Assembly: GCF_004353845.1 (NCBI RefSeq) | Contig: NZ_CP037864.1 | Span: 2,480,001 to 2,544,000, forward strand | Length of the DNA: 64,000 nucleotides | Source of the DNA: Citrobacter arsenatis | GTDB lineage: Bacteria > Pseudomonadota > Gammaproteobacteria > Enterobacterales > Enterobacteriaceae | Direction: 5' to 3' | Part shown: positions 16,579 through 24,944 of the stretch, in pieces | Position numbering within the stretch: position 1 is the first letter of the stretch | How the letters are laid out: each line of letters begins with the position of its first letter | Made by a program: the position numbers and the translations under genes | Notes under the pieces: model-generated | The model's input: only the letters and a program-made list of their open reading frames with translations | Told to the model about the DNA's origin: nothing | Databases searched by the model: none

Positions 16579-17651
16579 TGACGATGCCAATGACATTAAC
16601 GCTGGCGCGTAAAGCGCCACGTGCAACACGCGTGCTGGGGCTGGGCCTGCTGCTGGCGTTGATTATTCTGCCGTTTCTGGCGCTGTTACCTGCGGATCAT
16701 CCTCTGGCCATCTCGGTGTGGACGCTGACGCTGGCCGGAAAAATTCTCTGCTATGCGATTGTGGCGGTGGCGCTGGATCTGGTGTGGGGCTATGCGGGAA
16801 TGCTCTCGCTGGGCCACGGTATTTTCTTTGCGCTGGGGGGATATGCGATGGGAATGTACCTGATGCGCCAGGCCTCCGGCGAAGGGCTACCGGCTTTTAT
16901 GTCGTTCCTGTCATGGACTGAGCTACCCTGGTTTTGGTGGGGGACACAACATTTCATCTGGGCGATGCTGCTGGTCGTTCTGGTGCCGGGCCTGCTGGCG
17001 TTGGTATTTGGTTGGTTTGCTTTTCGTTCCAAAATCAAAGGCGTCTATTTCTCCATCATGACCCAGGCCCTGACTTTTGCCGGTATGTTGCTGTTTTTTC
17101 GCAACGAAACGGGCTTTGGGGGAAATAACGGTTTTACCGGCTTTAGCACTATTCTGGGTTTCCCGGTGACCGCGACCTCAACCCGTATCGCACTGTTTTT
17201 GGCAACGGTCTTGCTGCTGGTTCTGTCCATATGGTTGGGGCTGGCGCTGGCCCGCAGTAAGTTTGGTCGTATTCTGACTGCCGTGCGCGATGCCGAGAAC
17301 CGGCTGATGTTCTGTGGTTACGATCCAAAAGGTTTCAAGCTGCTGGTGTGGACGCTTTCCGCCGTGCTGTGCGGTCTGGCTGGGGCGCTGTATGTGCCAC
17401 AGGTGGGGATCATTAACCCCAGCGAAATGTCGCCGACTAACTCGATTGAAGCGGCGATTTGGGTTGCCCTCGGCGGGCGTGGAACCCTTATCGGCCCGGT
17501 ATTTGGCGCCGTACTGGTGAATGGCGCTAAAAGCCTGTTTACCGTCATTATGCCGGAATACTGGCAGCTGTTTCTTGGCCTGATCTTTATTGGCATTACG
17601 CTGTTTTTACCTCGCGGCGTGATTGGCCTGTTTCGCAAGGGAGACAAATAA
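16578..17651 (+). CDS. urtC: Urea ABC transporter permease UrtC
   Basis: A 357-residue LivM-type inner-membrane permease with about ten hydrophobic segments. Conserved pieces include DLVWGYAGMLSLGHGIFFALGGYAMGMYL (residues 62-90) and the EAA-like loop region AVRDAENRLMFCGYDPKGFKLLVW. It forms the membrane channel with UrtB. It starts at an ATG overlapping the urtB stop and ends in TAATG with urtD, so expression is tightly coupled. An alternative ATG lies two codons downstream. Confidence 0.93.
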   Translation: MTMPMTLTLARKAPRATRVLGLGLLLALIILPFLALLPADHPLAISVWTLTLAGKILCYAIVAVALDLVWGYAGMLSLGHGIFFALGGYAMGMYLMRQASGEGLPAFMSFLSWTELPWFWWGTQHFIWAMLLVVLVPGLLALVFGWFAFRSKIKGVYFSIMTQALTFAGMLLFFRNETGFGGNNGFTGFSTILGFPVTATSTRIALFLATVLLLVLSIWLGLALARSKFGRILTAVRDAENRLMFCGYDPKGFKLLVWTLSAVLCGLAGALYVPQVGIINPSEMSPTNSIEAAIWVALGGRGTLIGPVFGAVLVNGAKSLFTVIMPEYWQLFLGLIFIGITLFLPRGVIGLFRKGDK

Positions 17652-18448
17652 TGCAGCCAGATGAAGGTCTATTTACCCGCCAGATGCCTGGCGATCGGTT
17701 TCGCAACCAAACGGACCCTGTGCTCCAGTTGGAAAACATTAACGTTAATTTCGATGGATTCCAGGCGTTAACGGACCTCACGCTCAATATTGGCGTTGGG
17801 GAATTGCGTTGCATCATTGGTCCCAACGGCGCCGGAAAAACGACGCTAATGGATGTCATTACTGGCAAAACGAGGCCGCAAAGTGGTCGTGCGATATACG
17901 ATCAGTCGACCGATTTAACCACGCTTGATCCCATCGCCATTGCGCGTCAGGGGATTGGACGCAAATTTCAAAAGCCCACGGTATTTGAAGCGTTAACGGT
18001 AGAGGAGAACCTGGAGCTGGCGCTGAAAAGCGATAAATCCGTCTGGGGCACTTTACGGGCGCGCCTCACGGGCGAACAGCGGGATCGCATTGATGAAATA
18101 CTGGCGCTGTTGCGGCTGAGCAACGAACGGGGCCGCCGCGCCGGGCTGCTTTCGCACGGGCAAAAGCAGTTTCTCGAGATTGGCATGCTGCTGGTCCAGG
18201 AGCCGCATTTACTGCTGCTGGATGAGCCTGCGGCGGGCATGACGGACGCGGAGACGGAATACACTGCGGAGCTGTTTCGCCAGCTTGCGGGTAAGCACTC
18301 TCTGATGGTTGTTGAGCACGATATGGGATTTGTCGAAACCATCGCCGATCGCGTCACGGTATTACATCAGGGACGTGTCCTGGCTCAGGGGAGTCTGCGC
18401 GAAGTGCAGGCCAATGAGCAGGTTATTGAAGTTTATCTCGGGCGTTAA
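17651..18448 (+). CDS. urtD: Urea ABC transporter ATP-binding protein UrtD
   Basis: A 265-residue LivG-type ATPase. Walker A is GPNGAGKTT (about residues 57-65), the signature region is LSHGQKQFLEIG and Walker B is LLLLDEPAAGMTD, followed by VVEHDM (H-loop). The N-terminal 25 residues before VLQLENINVNF are an extension seen in UrtD proteins. It partners with UrtE as a heterodimeric motor for UrtBC. Confidence 0.93.
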   Translation: MQPDEGLFTRQMPGDRFRNQTDPVLQLENINVNFDGFQALTDLTLNIGVGELRCIIGPNGAGKTTLMDVITGKTRPQSGRAIYDQSTDLTTLDPIAIARQGIGRKFQKPTVFEALTVEENLELALKSDKSVWGTLRARLTGEQRDRIDEILALLRLSNERGRRAGLLSHGQKQFLEIGMLLVQEPHLLLLDEPAAGMTDAETEYTAELFRQLAGKHSLMVVEHDMGFVETIADRVTVLHQGRVLAQGSLREVQANEQVIEVYLGR

Positions 18449-18457
18449 GGAGTTCAG

Positions 18458-19156
18458 ATGCTGCAGGTGAAAGAACTGAATCAATATTATGGGGGCAGCC
18501 ATATTCTGCGGGGCGTGAGCTTTGAGGCACGTATAGGCGAAGTGACATGTCTGCTGGGGCGTAACGGCGTGGGGAAAACGACGCTTCTGAAGTGTCTGAT
18601 GGGGCTAATTCCTGCCCGCAGTGGAAGCATGCTCTGGCAGGAGAAAAATGTCACTCAGTGGAAACCACATCAGCGGGTCAGGGCCGGTGTGGCATATGTC
18701 CCACAGGGGCGAGATATTTTTCCGCGTTTGACGGTAGAAGAGAATTTGCTGCTCGGCCTTTCCCGTTTTTCTGCACAGGAGGCGCGATGCGTTCCGGATG
18801 AGATTTACGCGCTCTTTCCAGTTTTACAGGAGATGAAGCATCGGCGCGGCGGAGATTTGTCCGGCGGGCAACAGCAGCAACTGGCGATTGGACGTGCGCT
18901 GGCAAGTCGCCCGCAGTTGTTGATCCTCGATGAACCTACTGAGGGGATCCAGCCATCGGTGATCAAAGAGATTGGTCAGGTGATTTCTCAACTGGCGCAC
19001 CGGGGGGACATGGCTATTTTGCTGGTGGAGCAGTTCTATGATTTTGCACAGCAGTTAGCCGACAAATACCTGCTGATGTCGCGGGGCAGCATTATTCAAA
19101 GCGGCGACGGTAAAAATATGGAGGCCGAGGGCGTTCGAGGGCTGGTTGCTATCTGA
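18458..19156 (+). CDS. urtE: Urea ABC transporter ATP-binding protein UrtE
   Basis: A 232-residue LivF-type ATPase. Walker A is GRNGVGKTT (about residues 34-42), the signature is LSGGQQQQLAIGRAL and Walker B is LLILDEPTEGIQPS; the EGIQPSVI stretch is typical of UrtE. Start ATG lies 9 bases after the urtD stop with TAAGGAG ahead. Last gene of the operon, followed by a strong hairpin shared with the convergent ydeE. Confidence 0.93.
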   Translation: MLQVKELNQYYGGSHILRGVSFEARIGEVTCLLGRNGVGKTTLLKCLMGLIPARSGSMLWQEKNVTQWKPHQRVRAGVAYVPQGRDIFPRLTVEENLLLGLSRFSAQEARCVPDEIYALFPVLQEMKHRRGGDLSGGQQQQLAIGRALASRPQLLILDEPTEGIQPSVIKEIGQVISQLAHRGDMAILLVEQFYDFAQQLADKYLLMSRGSIIQSGDGKNMEAEGVRGLVAI

Positions 19157-19161
19157 GATAT

Positions 19162-19188
19162 GCGACAGAGCGGTTCCGGCTCTGTCGC
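19162..19188. terminator. Bidirectional hairpin between urtE and ydeE
   Basis: GCGACAGAGC and GCTCTGTCGC form a perfect 10-base stem with a 7-base loop between two convergent genes. There is no U-run, so it may act with Rho or as an mRNA stabiliser. Confidence 0.6.
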
Positions 19189-19196
19189 GATCATCA

Positions 19197-20384
19197 TCAG
19201 CAAACCGCCGTCTGGCCCCAGGGTTTGGCGCGCATGCCTTTTATCATTAGCGCCCAGGCAAGCACGATTGCCACCATCAGCGCCACAAACAGCGACCACG
19301 GCGGCAATGTGGTTAAAATGACACCGCTGACGAGTGGGTTTACCGCAGCGCCAAGCCAGCCCAAAGACTGGGCGGAAAAATAGCTGGCCTTCATTCCTGC
19401 TGGCGCGATGTTGTCGATGAGCATGTATTCCCCTGGCGCGTAAATGACCTCGCCGATAGTGAAAAAGGCGGCAGAAATCCCCCATAACAACAGGCTGTTG
19501 CCTGAGAAGGTGAAGCCAACCAGACCGACCACAAAGAAAAGCGTAGCCACTGTCATTAACGGGCGGATATTCGTGGTGGTGAGCCTGCGTCCAAGGGCAT
19601 ATTGCAGTGATACCACAATGGCGGCGTTGACGGGCAGAACAACGGCCACCACCTTTTCGGCAAAATCGCCGTCAGCAACCACCATGACGTATTGTGAAAT
19701 ACAGGACGCGAAGGCGCCGCTAACGAATGACGCCAGGAACGCTGATAGCGTAAACCAGCATAGTGCTCTGTCGCGCAGCAGTACCGACGGGGACCAAACC
19801 GCGGCGTTTAAACCTTCTGATGCTGCCGGTGAACGTTTTACCCAGGTCTGGATAAACACCAGCGGTAGAGCTGAACAAGCAGCGGCGAGCCAGAACGGCA
19901 GGTTGATGCTTTGCATCACCAACAGCGTGCCCAGCGGTGGGCCAACGGTCCAGCCGATGTTCAGCACGGTATAGTTGAGCGAGAAAATTTTCGTTTTGTT
20001 GGTCGCCGAGAGGTTATCGGCAAACCAGGCCTTCAGCACTGTGGCGAAGACGGAGTAAGCGCAGTTGATCAGAGCGAAAAGCAGAACGACCACCACGACG
20101 TTATGTACCAGTGGAATAGCAATAAAGCCGGAGGCAAAGCCGCAGATTGCCAGCAGCATATAGCGTTTTTTATCGAACTTGTCGGCCAGAATACCAAAAC
20201 CAAGGCTGAACACCACGCCAATGGTCAGCGCGACCGTCATCGCATAACCGATCAGATCGACGCTCAGGTTGTACTGCCGGCTGAGGTAGATCGTCATAAA
20301 TGGCAGCGTGGCGCCACGTCCAATCGTTAATAACAATGATGACGCGAGTAACGCGAGAGTGGACCTTCTCAGAGAGATATTCAT
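19197..20384 (-). CDS. ydeE: MFS dipeptide/drug exporter YdeE
   Basis: A 395-residue major facilitator with twelve membrane segments and the motif-A-like loop GILADKFDKKRYM after helix 2. Near-identical in many blocks to E. coli YdeE, an exporter of dipeptides (Ala-branched) and arabinose-like compounds. I chose the ATG at 20384 (MNISLRRSTLALL) to match E. coli; an upstream ATG would add five residues. It is divergent from eamA, as in E. coli. Confidence 0.95.
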   Translation of the reverse strand: MNISLRRSTLALLASSLLLTIGRGATLPFMTIYLSRQYNLSVDLIGYAMTVALTIGVVFSLGFGILADKFDKKRYMLLAICGFASGFIAIPLVHNVVVVVLLFALINCAYSVFATVLKAWFADNLSATNKTKIFSLNYTVLNIGWTVGPPLGTLLVMQSINLPFWLAAACSALPLVFIQTWVKRSPAASEGLNAAVWSPSVLLRDRALCWFTLSAFLASFVSGAFASCISQYVMVVADGDFAEKVVAVVLPVNAAIVVSLQYALGRRLTTTNIRPLMTVATLFFVVGLVGFTFSGNSLLLWGISAAFFTIGEVIYAPGEYMLIDNIAPAGMKASYFSAQSLGWLGAAVNPLVSGVILTTLPPWSLFVALMVAIVLAWALMIKGMRAKPWGQTAVC

Positions 20385-20582
20385 TTTCCTGCCCGACAAT
20401 GCATGTTGTTATGTTTTTTTTAGATATAAGAAACAAATAGCATGCTAAAAGTGTGATGTACACTCATTAAGTTGTCCGAAAATGCCCTGTGTGGCCTACC
20501 TGAATTAATGATCTGTTACGGCACAACGATTTCCGTTACTTTAACTTGTTTACAAAAATTTAATATTTGCAGGGGCGGTGGT

Positions 20583-21482
20583 ATGTCGCGTAAAGACGGG
20601 TTATTAGCGTTACTGGTCGTTGTTGTTTGGGGGCTGAACTTTGTCGTCATTAAAGTGGGGCTGCACAATATGCCGCCCTTAATGCTGGCGGGGCTGCGAT
20701 TTTTACTGGTGGCGTTCCCGGCGATATTCTTTGTTGCCCGTCCGAAAATACCGCTCTCGCTGCTACTCGGCTACGGGCTGACCATCAGTTTTGGGCAGTT
20801 CGCATTTCTCTTTAGCGCCATCAAATTCGGTATGCCAGCCGGATTAGCTTCTCTGGTATTACAGGCTCAGGCGTTTTTCACCATCGTTCTGGGGGCATTT
20901 GCTTTTGGTGAGCGTCTGCAGGGGAAACAACTGGTCGGGATTGCGCTGGCGGTATTTGGTGTGCTGGTGCTGATTGAGGCCAGTCTGAACGGCCAGCATG
21001 TTGGCATGCTCGGTTTTATGCTGACGCTGGCGGCGGCGCTAAGCTGGGCCTGCGGTAATATCTTTAACAAAAAAATCATGCAGCATACGTCACGCCCGGC
21101 AGTGATGTCGTTGGTGGTATGGAGCGCGTTGATTCCCGTTGTGCCATTCTTCCTGGCCTCATTACTTCTCGATGGCCCAACGCAAATTACCCAAAGTCTG
21201 GTGGCGATCGATATGACTACCATTCTGTCACTGGTATATCTGGCGTTTGTGGCGACCATTGTGGGTTACGGTATCTGGGGGTCGTTACTCGGGCGTTATG
21301 AGACCTGGCGTGTCGCGCCGCTCTCTCTGTTGGTACCGGTGGTTGGACTGGCGAGCGCGGCCGTACTGCTGGATGAAACGCTGACCGGATTGCAACTGCT
21401 TGGTGCGCTGCTGATCATGGCTGGACTGTATATCAATGTGTTTGGTTTTCGGTTGCGTAAGATTGCGCAGGCGAGAGGGTAA
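20583..21482 (+). CDS. eamA: O-acetylserine/cysteine exporter EamA (YdeD)
   Basis: A 299-residue inner-membrane protein with ten predicted helices in two EamA repeats, beginning MSRKDGLLALLVVVVWGLNF as in E. coli EamA. It exports cysteine-pathway metabolites. The ATG at 20583 (after GGGGCGGT) gives the E. coli length; the longer upstream reading from 20472 is not supported. It ends at the terminator that closes the convergent mar operon. Confidence 0.95.
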   Translation: MSRKDGLLALLVVVVWGLNFVVIKVGLHNMPPLMLAGLRFLLVAFPAIFFVARPKIPLSLLLGYGLTISFGQFAFLFSAIKFGMPAGLASLVLQAQAFFTIVLGAFAFGERLQGKQLVGIALAVFGVLVLIEASLNGQHVGMLGFMLTLAAALSWACGNIFNKKIMQHTSRPAVMSLVVWSALIPVVPFFLASLLLDGPTQITQSLVAIDMTTILSLVYLAFVATIVGYGIWGSLLGRYETWRVAPLSLLVPVVGLASAAVLLDETLTGLQLLGALLIMAGLYINVFGFRLRKIAQARG

Positions 21483-21513
21483 AAAAAAGCCCCGCAGTGA
21501 CGGGGCAAAAAAA
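21481..21513 (-). terminator. Terminator of the marRAB operon
   Basis: GCCCCG-CAGTGA-CGGGGC with a run of eight T residues on the minus strand (and A-run on the other side). It sits between eamA and marB and mainly serves the mar operon. Confidence 0.8.
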
Positions 21514-21732
21514 TTACAGGTTGCGCATATTGTAATAAGGCACACCTAATTCGTCGGATTTGTCGCTGCCTGCACCCATATGATTAAAATCGAACGGGGA
21601 TTGATCGTGCGCTGGCGGCATAATCATCGCGTCGCGACTGTTCTGGGTGGCAGGTTGCGCGGTCTGTTCCGCCATGCTCTGACCCGAAACAACAAACAGC
21701 AGGGCCAGCATTGCATAAGACAGAAGTTTCAT
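21514..21732 (-). CDS. marB: Multiple antibiotic resistance periplasmic protein MarB
   Basis: A 72-residue protein with a cleavable signal peptide (residues 1-21, ending SMA) and a short hydrophilic mature part ending GVPYYNMRNL. It is the third gene of marRAB. In E. coli MarB lowers marA expression indirectly from the periplasm. It is more divergent than MarA and MarR, as is usual for this gene. Confidence 0.9.
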   Translation of the reverse strand: MKLLSYAMLALLFVVSGQSMAEQTAQPATQNSRDAMIMPPAHDQSPFDFNHMGAGSDKSDELGVPYYNMRNL

Positions 21733-21762
21733 GATTTCCTCGGTTACGTCGTTAACTGGCGA

Positions 21763-22146
21763 TTAGCAATTACATTGATTGAGTGGAAGCAAATAGCGCG
21801 ATTCGCCGTGCATATTCGTCATACGGTATTTATGCGGCGGAACATCAAAATAGTTTTTGAATGTTCGGGTCAGCGTTTGCTGAGACTCAAAGCCGTAACG
21901 TTCCGCCAGATAAAGGATCGGTTCGTTACTTTCTTTTAATTTTTGCGCTATTTCAGTCATTTTACGGCTGCGAATGTATTGACCCAGTGAATGGCCGGTT
22001 TCTTTTTTAAACATCCGTTGCAGGTGCCATTTGGAGTACCCTGAACGCTCTGACACTTTTTCCAGCGAGAGCGGCGATTCAAGGTTATTTTCGATCCAGT
22101 CCAAAATGCTATGAATAGTGATTGTGTCAGTATTGCGTCTGGACAT
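21763..22146 (-). CDS. marA: Transcriptional activator MarA (AraC/XylS family)
   Basis: A 127-residue protein consisting only of two AraC-type helix-turn-helix motifs (GYSKWHLQRMFKKETG at about 37-52 and GFESQQTLTRTFKNYF at about 86-101). It is nearly identical to E. coli MarA, which binds marboxes and activates acrAB, tolC, micF and other efflux and permeability genes. An alternative start two codons upstream (MTMSRRN) exists. TolC induction matters here because the type I secretion operon downstream in the window lacks its own outer-membrane factor. Confidence 0.97.
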   Translation of the reverse strand: MSRRNTDTITIHSILDWIENNLESPLSLEKVSERSGYSKWHLQRMFKKETGHSLGQYIRSRKMTEIAQKLKESNEPILYLAERYGFESQQTLTRTFKNYFDVPPHKYRMTNMHGESRYLLPLNQCNC

Positions 22147-22164
22147 CGTCATACCTCTTTCTGT

Positions 22165-22599
22165 TTACGGCAGGATTTTCTTAAGCAAATGCTCAAGCGT
22201 GGTGACTTCATCCGCCGTTAAGTTTTTTGTTAGTTCCTGGTGCAGGTCTTGCCCTACTAATTGATGACACTGCTCGCAAATTGCTGCGCCATGCTCGGTG
22301 AGTTTCACCAGCACGCCTCGCTTGTCATGTGGATTCGGAAGCCTTTCTATCCAGCCTTTACAGGCCAGCCTGTCCAGCATCCGCGTCAGGGCGCCGAGAT
22401 CGACAGACAGCACTTTTTTCAATTCGACAGGGGTGATGCACACCGCGCAACGGATCGAGCAAAGCACTTTGAACTGCGATGCCGTGATATCCAGCGGTGA
22501 CAAATAGTCGTTTAGCAAACGATCTTTTTTCTGATTAACCATGTAGATCAAACGACCCAGTGGGATGATTTCGTTAAACAGATCACTGGTGCTTTTCAC
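22165..22599 (-). CDS. marR: Transcriptional repressor MarR
   Basis: A 144-residue dimeric winged-helix repressor of the marRAB operon, released by phenolic ligands and by oxidation. The DNA-binding part ITPVELKKVLSVDLGALTRMLDRL and the wing NPHDKRGVLVKLT are conserved, and the cysteine used for copper/oxidative sensing in E. coli (Cys80) has its counterpart in RLACKGW. It starts at GTG (22599) as in E. coli; operator site II overlaps its translation start region. Confidence 0.97.
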   Translation of the reverse strand: MKSTSDLFNEIIPLGRLIYMVNQKKDRLLNDYLSPLDITASQFKVLCSIRCAVCITPVELKKVLSVDLGALTRMLDRLACKGWIERLPNPHDKRGVLVKLTEHGAAICEQCHQLVGQDLHQELTKNLTADEVTTLEHLLKKILP

Positions 22600-22604
22600 A
22601 ATGG

Positions 22605-22698
22605 TTGCCCTGGCAAGTAGTTAGTCACGGCTGATATTATTGCTTAGGCAAATATAAGTCAAATGAATGGGTCGGCAAATGCCACGTTTTGCTAAATC
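22605..22698 (-). promoter_or_regulatory. mar operator/promoter: two MarR sites and a marbox
   Basis: Two MarR half-palindromes are visible: TTGCCCTGGCAA (22605-22616, site II) and TTGCTTAGGCAA (22640-22651, site I). The marbox, read on the minus strand as GATTTAGCAAAACGTGGCAT (22679-22698), appears unchanged from E. coli, where MarA, SoxS and Rob activate. A TATATT -10 lies between the marbox and site I. Together they give the classical marO switch. Confidence 0.9.
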
Positions 22699-22856
22699 AT
22701 CAGACCGAACACCTGGTGAGTGGAAATTTAACGGTTTGATAATTATGGTTTATACGTGTGGATGAAAAATGAATCCTTACAGCGCGAAAATGGCTTATCT
22801 CCTGGATTTCACCGTATACTTGCCGTTGACGATTAACGCACAGGAAAGATGACAAT

Positions 22857-23522
22857 ATGATGGACTTGTTTAAAGCAATAGGGCTGGGGCTGGTAGTCCT
22901 GTTACCGTTGGCAAACCCGTTAACCACCGTGGCATTGTTCCTTGGCCTTGCCGGCAACATGAACAGCGCAGAGCGTAACCGTCAGTCACTCATGGCGTCC
23001 GTTTACGTGTTCGCCATCATGATGGTGGCGTACTATGCCGGACAACTGGTGATGAATACCTTCGGGATTTCGATTCCCGGGTTACGTATTGCGGGGGGGT
23101 TAATCGTTGCGTTTATCGGCTTTCGCATGTTGTTTCCACAGCAGAAGGCGCATGATTCTCCGGAAGCGAGAAGCAAATCAGAAGAACTGGAAGACGAACC
23201 TACTGCCAATATTGCATTTGTTCCGCTAGCCATGCCAAGTACTGCGGGCCCAGGGACGATTGCAATGATCATCAGTTCGGCGTCAACTGTGCGTCATGGT
23301 TCCGAGTTTCCGGACTGGGTGATTATGGTCGCGCCGCCGATTATTTTTGCGGCAGTCGGGGTGATCCTGTGGGGCTGTTTGCGCAGTTCCGGCGGGATTA
23401 TGCGCCTGGTTGGCAAAGGCGGTATTGAGGCGATTTCCCGTCTGATGGGCTTCCTGCTGGTATGTATGGGCGTGCAGTTTATTATTAATGGCGTGCTGGA
23501 AATCATTAAAACTTACGCTTAA
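22857..23522 (+). CDS. marC: Inner-membrane protein MarC (UPF0056)
   Basis: A 221-residue protein with six hydrophobic segments, beginning MMDLFKAIGLGLVVLLPLAN. Highly similar to E. coli MarC, which is divergent from marRAB but was shown not to contribute to multidrug resistance; its function is unknown. A second ATG codon follows the first and cannot be excluded as the start. Confidence 0.95.
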   Translation: MMDLFKAIGLGLVVLLPLANPLTTVALFLGLAGNMNSAERNRQSLMASVYVFAIMMVAYYAGQLVMNTFGISIPGLRIAGGLIVAFIGFRMLFPQQKAHDSPEARSKSEELEDEPTANIAFVPLAMPSTAGPGTIAMIISSASTVRHGSEFPDWVIMVAPPIIFAAVGVILWGCLRSSGGIMRLVGKGGIEAISRLMGFLLVCMGVQFIINGVLEIIKTYA

Positions 23523-23541
23523 AACTGACGCTTAAAACAAT

Positions 23542-23574
23542 GTGCCCGGTATGGTCTGCCGGGCACGGTTTTTT
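23542..23574. terminator. Terminator between marC and sotB
   Basis: GTGCCCGG and CCGGGCAC form an 8-base stem with a 9-base loop followed by GGTTTTTT on the plus strand. It serves marC and overlaps the 3' end of the convergent sotB. Confidence 0.8.
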
Positions 23575-24769
23575 ATGAATGCTGAGGCTGCTCTTCCAGT
23601 GATACCGGCCATTTACGGAAGATAATTACCGACCAGATCAACGCGACAACGGCAGGTACTGCGCCGACATAACCAATCGTAGACATTGACCAGTGCAGAC
23701 TCACCTGATTTCCCACCAGTGCGCCAGCGCCTATACCGATATTAAAGATACCTGAGAAAAGGGCCATCGCGACGTCGGTGGCATCCGGGGCCAGCGCCAG
23801 CACTTTGACCTGCATCCCCAGGCCTATCAACATAATGGCGATGCCCCAGAATATACTCAGGACGGCCAGATGCATTTCGCTGTTCGCGGCGGGCAGTAAC
23901 AGAACCAGGCACACCGTCAGCAGGGCAATAGCGCTGCTGATCAGTATGGATGCATGTTGATTACCCAGCTTGCCAAAAATGACGCTACCGACAATTCCCG
24001 CTCCACCCAGAACCAGCAGCAGCACGGTTGCAAAGTTTGCGCTCAGTCCGGCGACGGTCTGCACGAACGGTTCAATGTAGCTGTAAGCCGTATAATGCGC
24101 GGTGACCACAATCACCGTTAGCAGATACAGGCTCATTAACGCCGGGCGGCGGAATAACACCGGCAGGCTTTTTAATGAACCAGAATGCTCGCTGGGTAAT
24201 TTGGGCAGCAGCTTAATCAGACAAAGTAGGGTGACCAACGCCCCCATACCGATGGCGAAGAAAGTGGTGCGCCAGCCAAAATACTGGCCAACGATGCGCC
24301 CGATAGGCAAACCCAGCACCATCGCCAGCGCGGTGCCGGTCGCGATCAGGCTTAGGGCCTGCGCGCGTTTCCCGGCCGGAGCCAGGCGGATCGCCAGCGA
24401 GGCGGTGATCGACCAGAAAATAGCGTGCGCAAAAGCAATACCAATACGGCTAACCACCAGTACGGTAAAATTCCATGCCAGGAAAGAGAGCACGTGGCTG
24501 GCAATAAACACCACAAACAGACAGATCAGCAGTTTGCGACGTTCTACCTGGCTGGTCAGCAGCATAAAAGGCAGCGACATCAGGGCTACAACCCAGGCGT
24601 AGATCGTCAGCATGATCCCGACCTGCGCGGTCTGCATATTAAAACTTTGTGCGATGTCGGACAGTAAACCGACAGGAACAAACTCGGTGGTATTGAAAAT
24701 AAAACCGGCAATGGCAAGCGTAACTACCCGTAGCCACGCGACCTTGCGGGAAACAGTGTCTGTTGTCAT
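23573..24769 (-). CDS. sotB: MFS sugar/drug efflux transporter SotB (YdeA)
   Basis: A 398-residue major facilitator of the DHA1 group with twelve helices, beginning MTTDTVSRKVAWLRVVTLAIAG. E. coli SotB exports arabinose, lactose analogues and IPTG, and has been linked to sugar-efflux protection. It sits at the conserved junction next to marC, after which E. coli gene order is interrupted by the sugar-acid cluster. Confidence 0.95.
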   Translation of the reverse strand: MTTDTVSRKVAWLRVVTLAIAGFIFNTTEFVPVGLLSDIAQSFNMQTAQVGIMLTIYAWVVALMSLPFMLLTSQVERRKLLICLFVVFIASHVLSFLAWNFTVLVVSRIGIAFAHAIFWSITASLAIRLAPAGKRAQALSLIATGTALAMVLGLPIGRIVGQYFGWRTTFFAIGMGALVTLLCLIKLLPKLPSEHSGSLKSLPVLFRRPALMSLYLLTVIVVTAHYTAYSYIEPFVQTVAGLSANFATVLLLVLGGAGIVGSVIFGKLGNQHASILISSAIALLTVCLVLLLPAANSEMHLAVLSIFWGIAIMLIGLGMQVKVLALAPDATDVAMALFSGIFNIGIGAGALVGNQVSLHWSMSTIGYVGAVPAVVALIWSVIIFRKWPVSLEEQPQHS

Positions 24770-24895
24770 ATCAAATAGGTGGATTAGCTGCGAAAAGGTA
24801 AGGTCACGATCTTAAAACGTTTGCTGGCGAAAATACAATCATTTCGTGATTTATGTCACATTATTCTGCTGAATATTTGGCGGTTTTTCGGGGAA

Positions 24896-24919
24896 CCGGT
24901 CAGCACGATGACTGACCGG
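24896..24919 (-). terminator. Hairpin downstream of the sugar-acid MFS gene
   Basis: CCGGTCAG and CTGACCGG form an 8-base stem with an 8-base loop, 26 bases after the stop of the MFS gene (minus strand). Only a weak U-tract (GGTTCCCC) follows. Confidence 0.5.
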
Positions 24920-24944
24920 GAAACAGAGTAAGCTGGAGCAGGTG

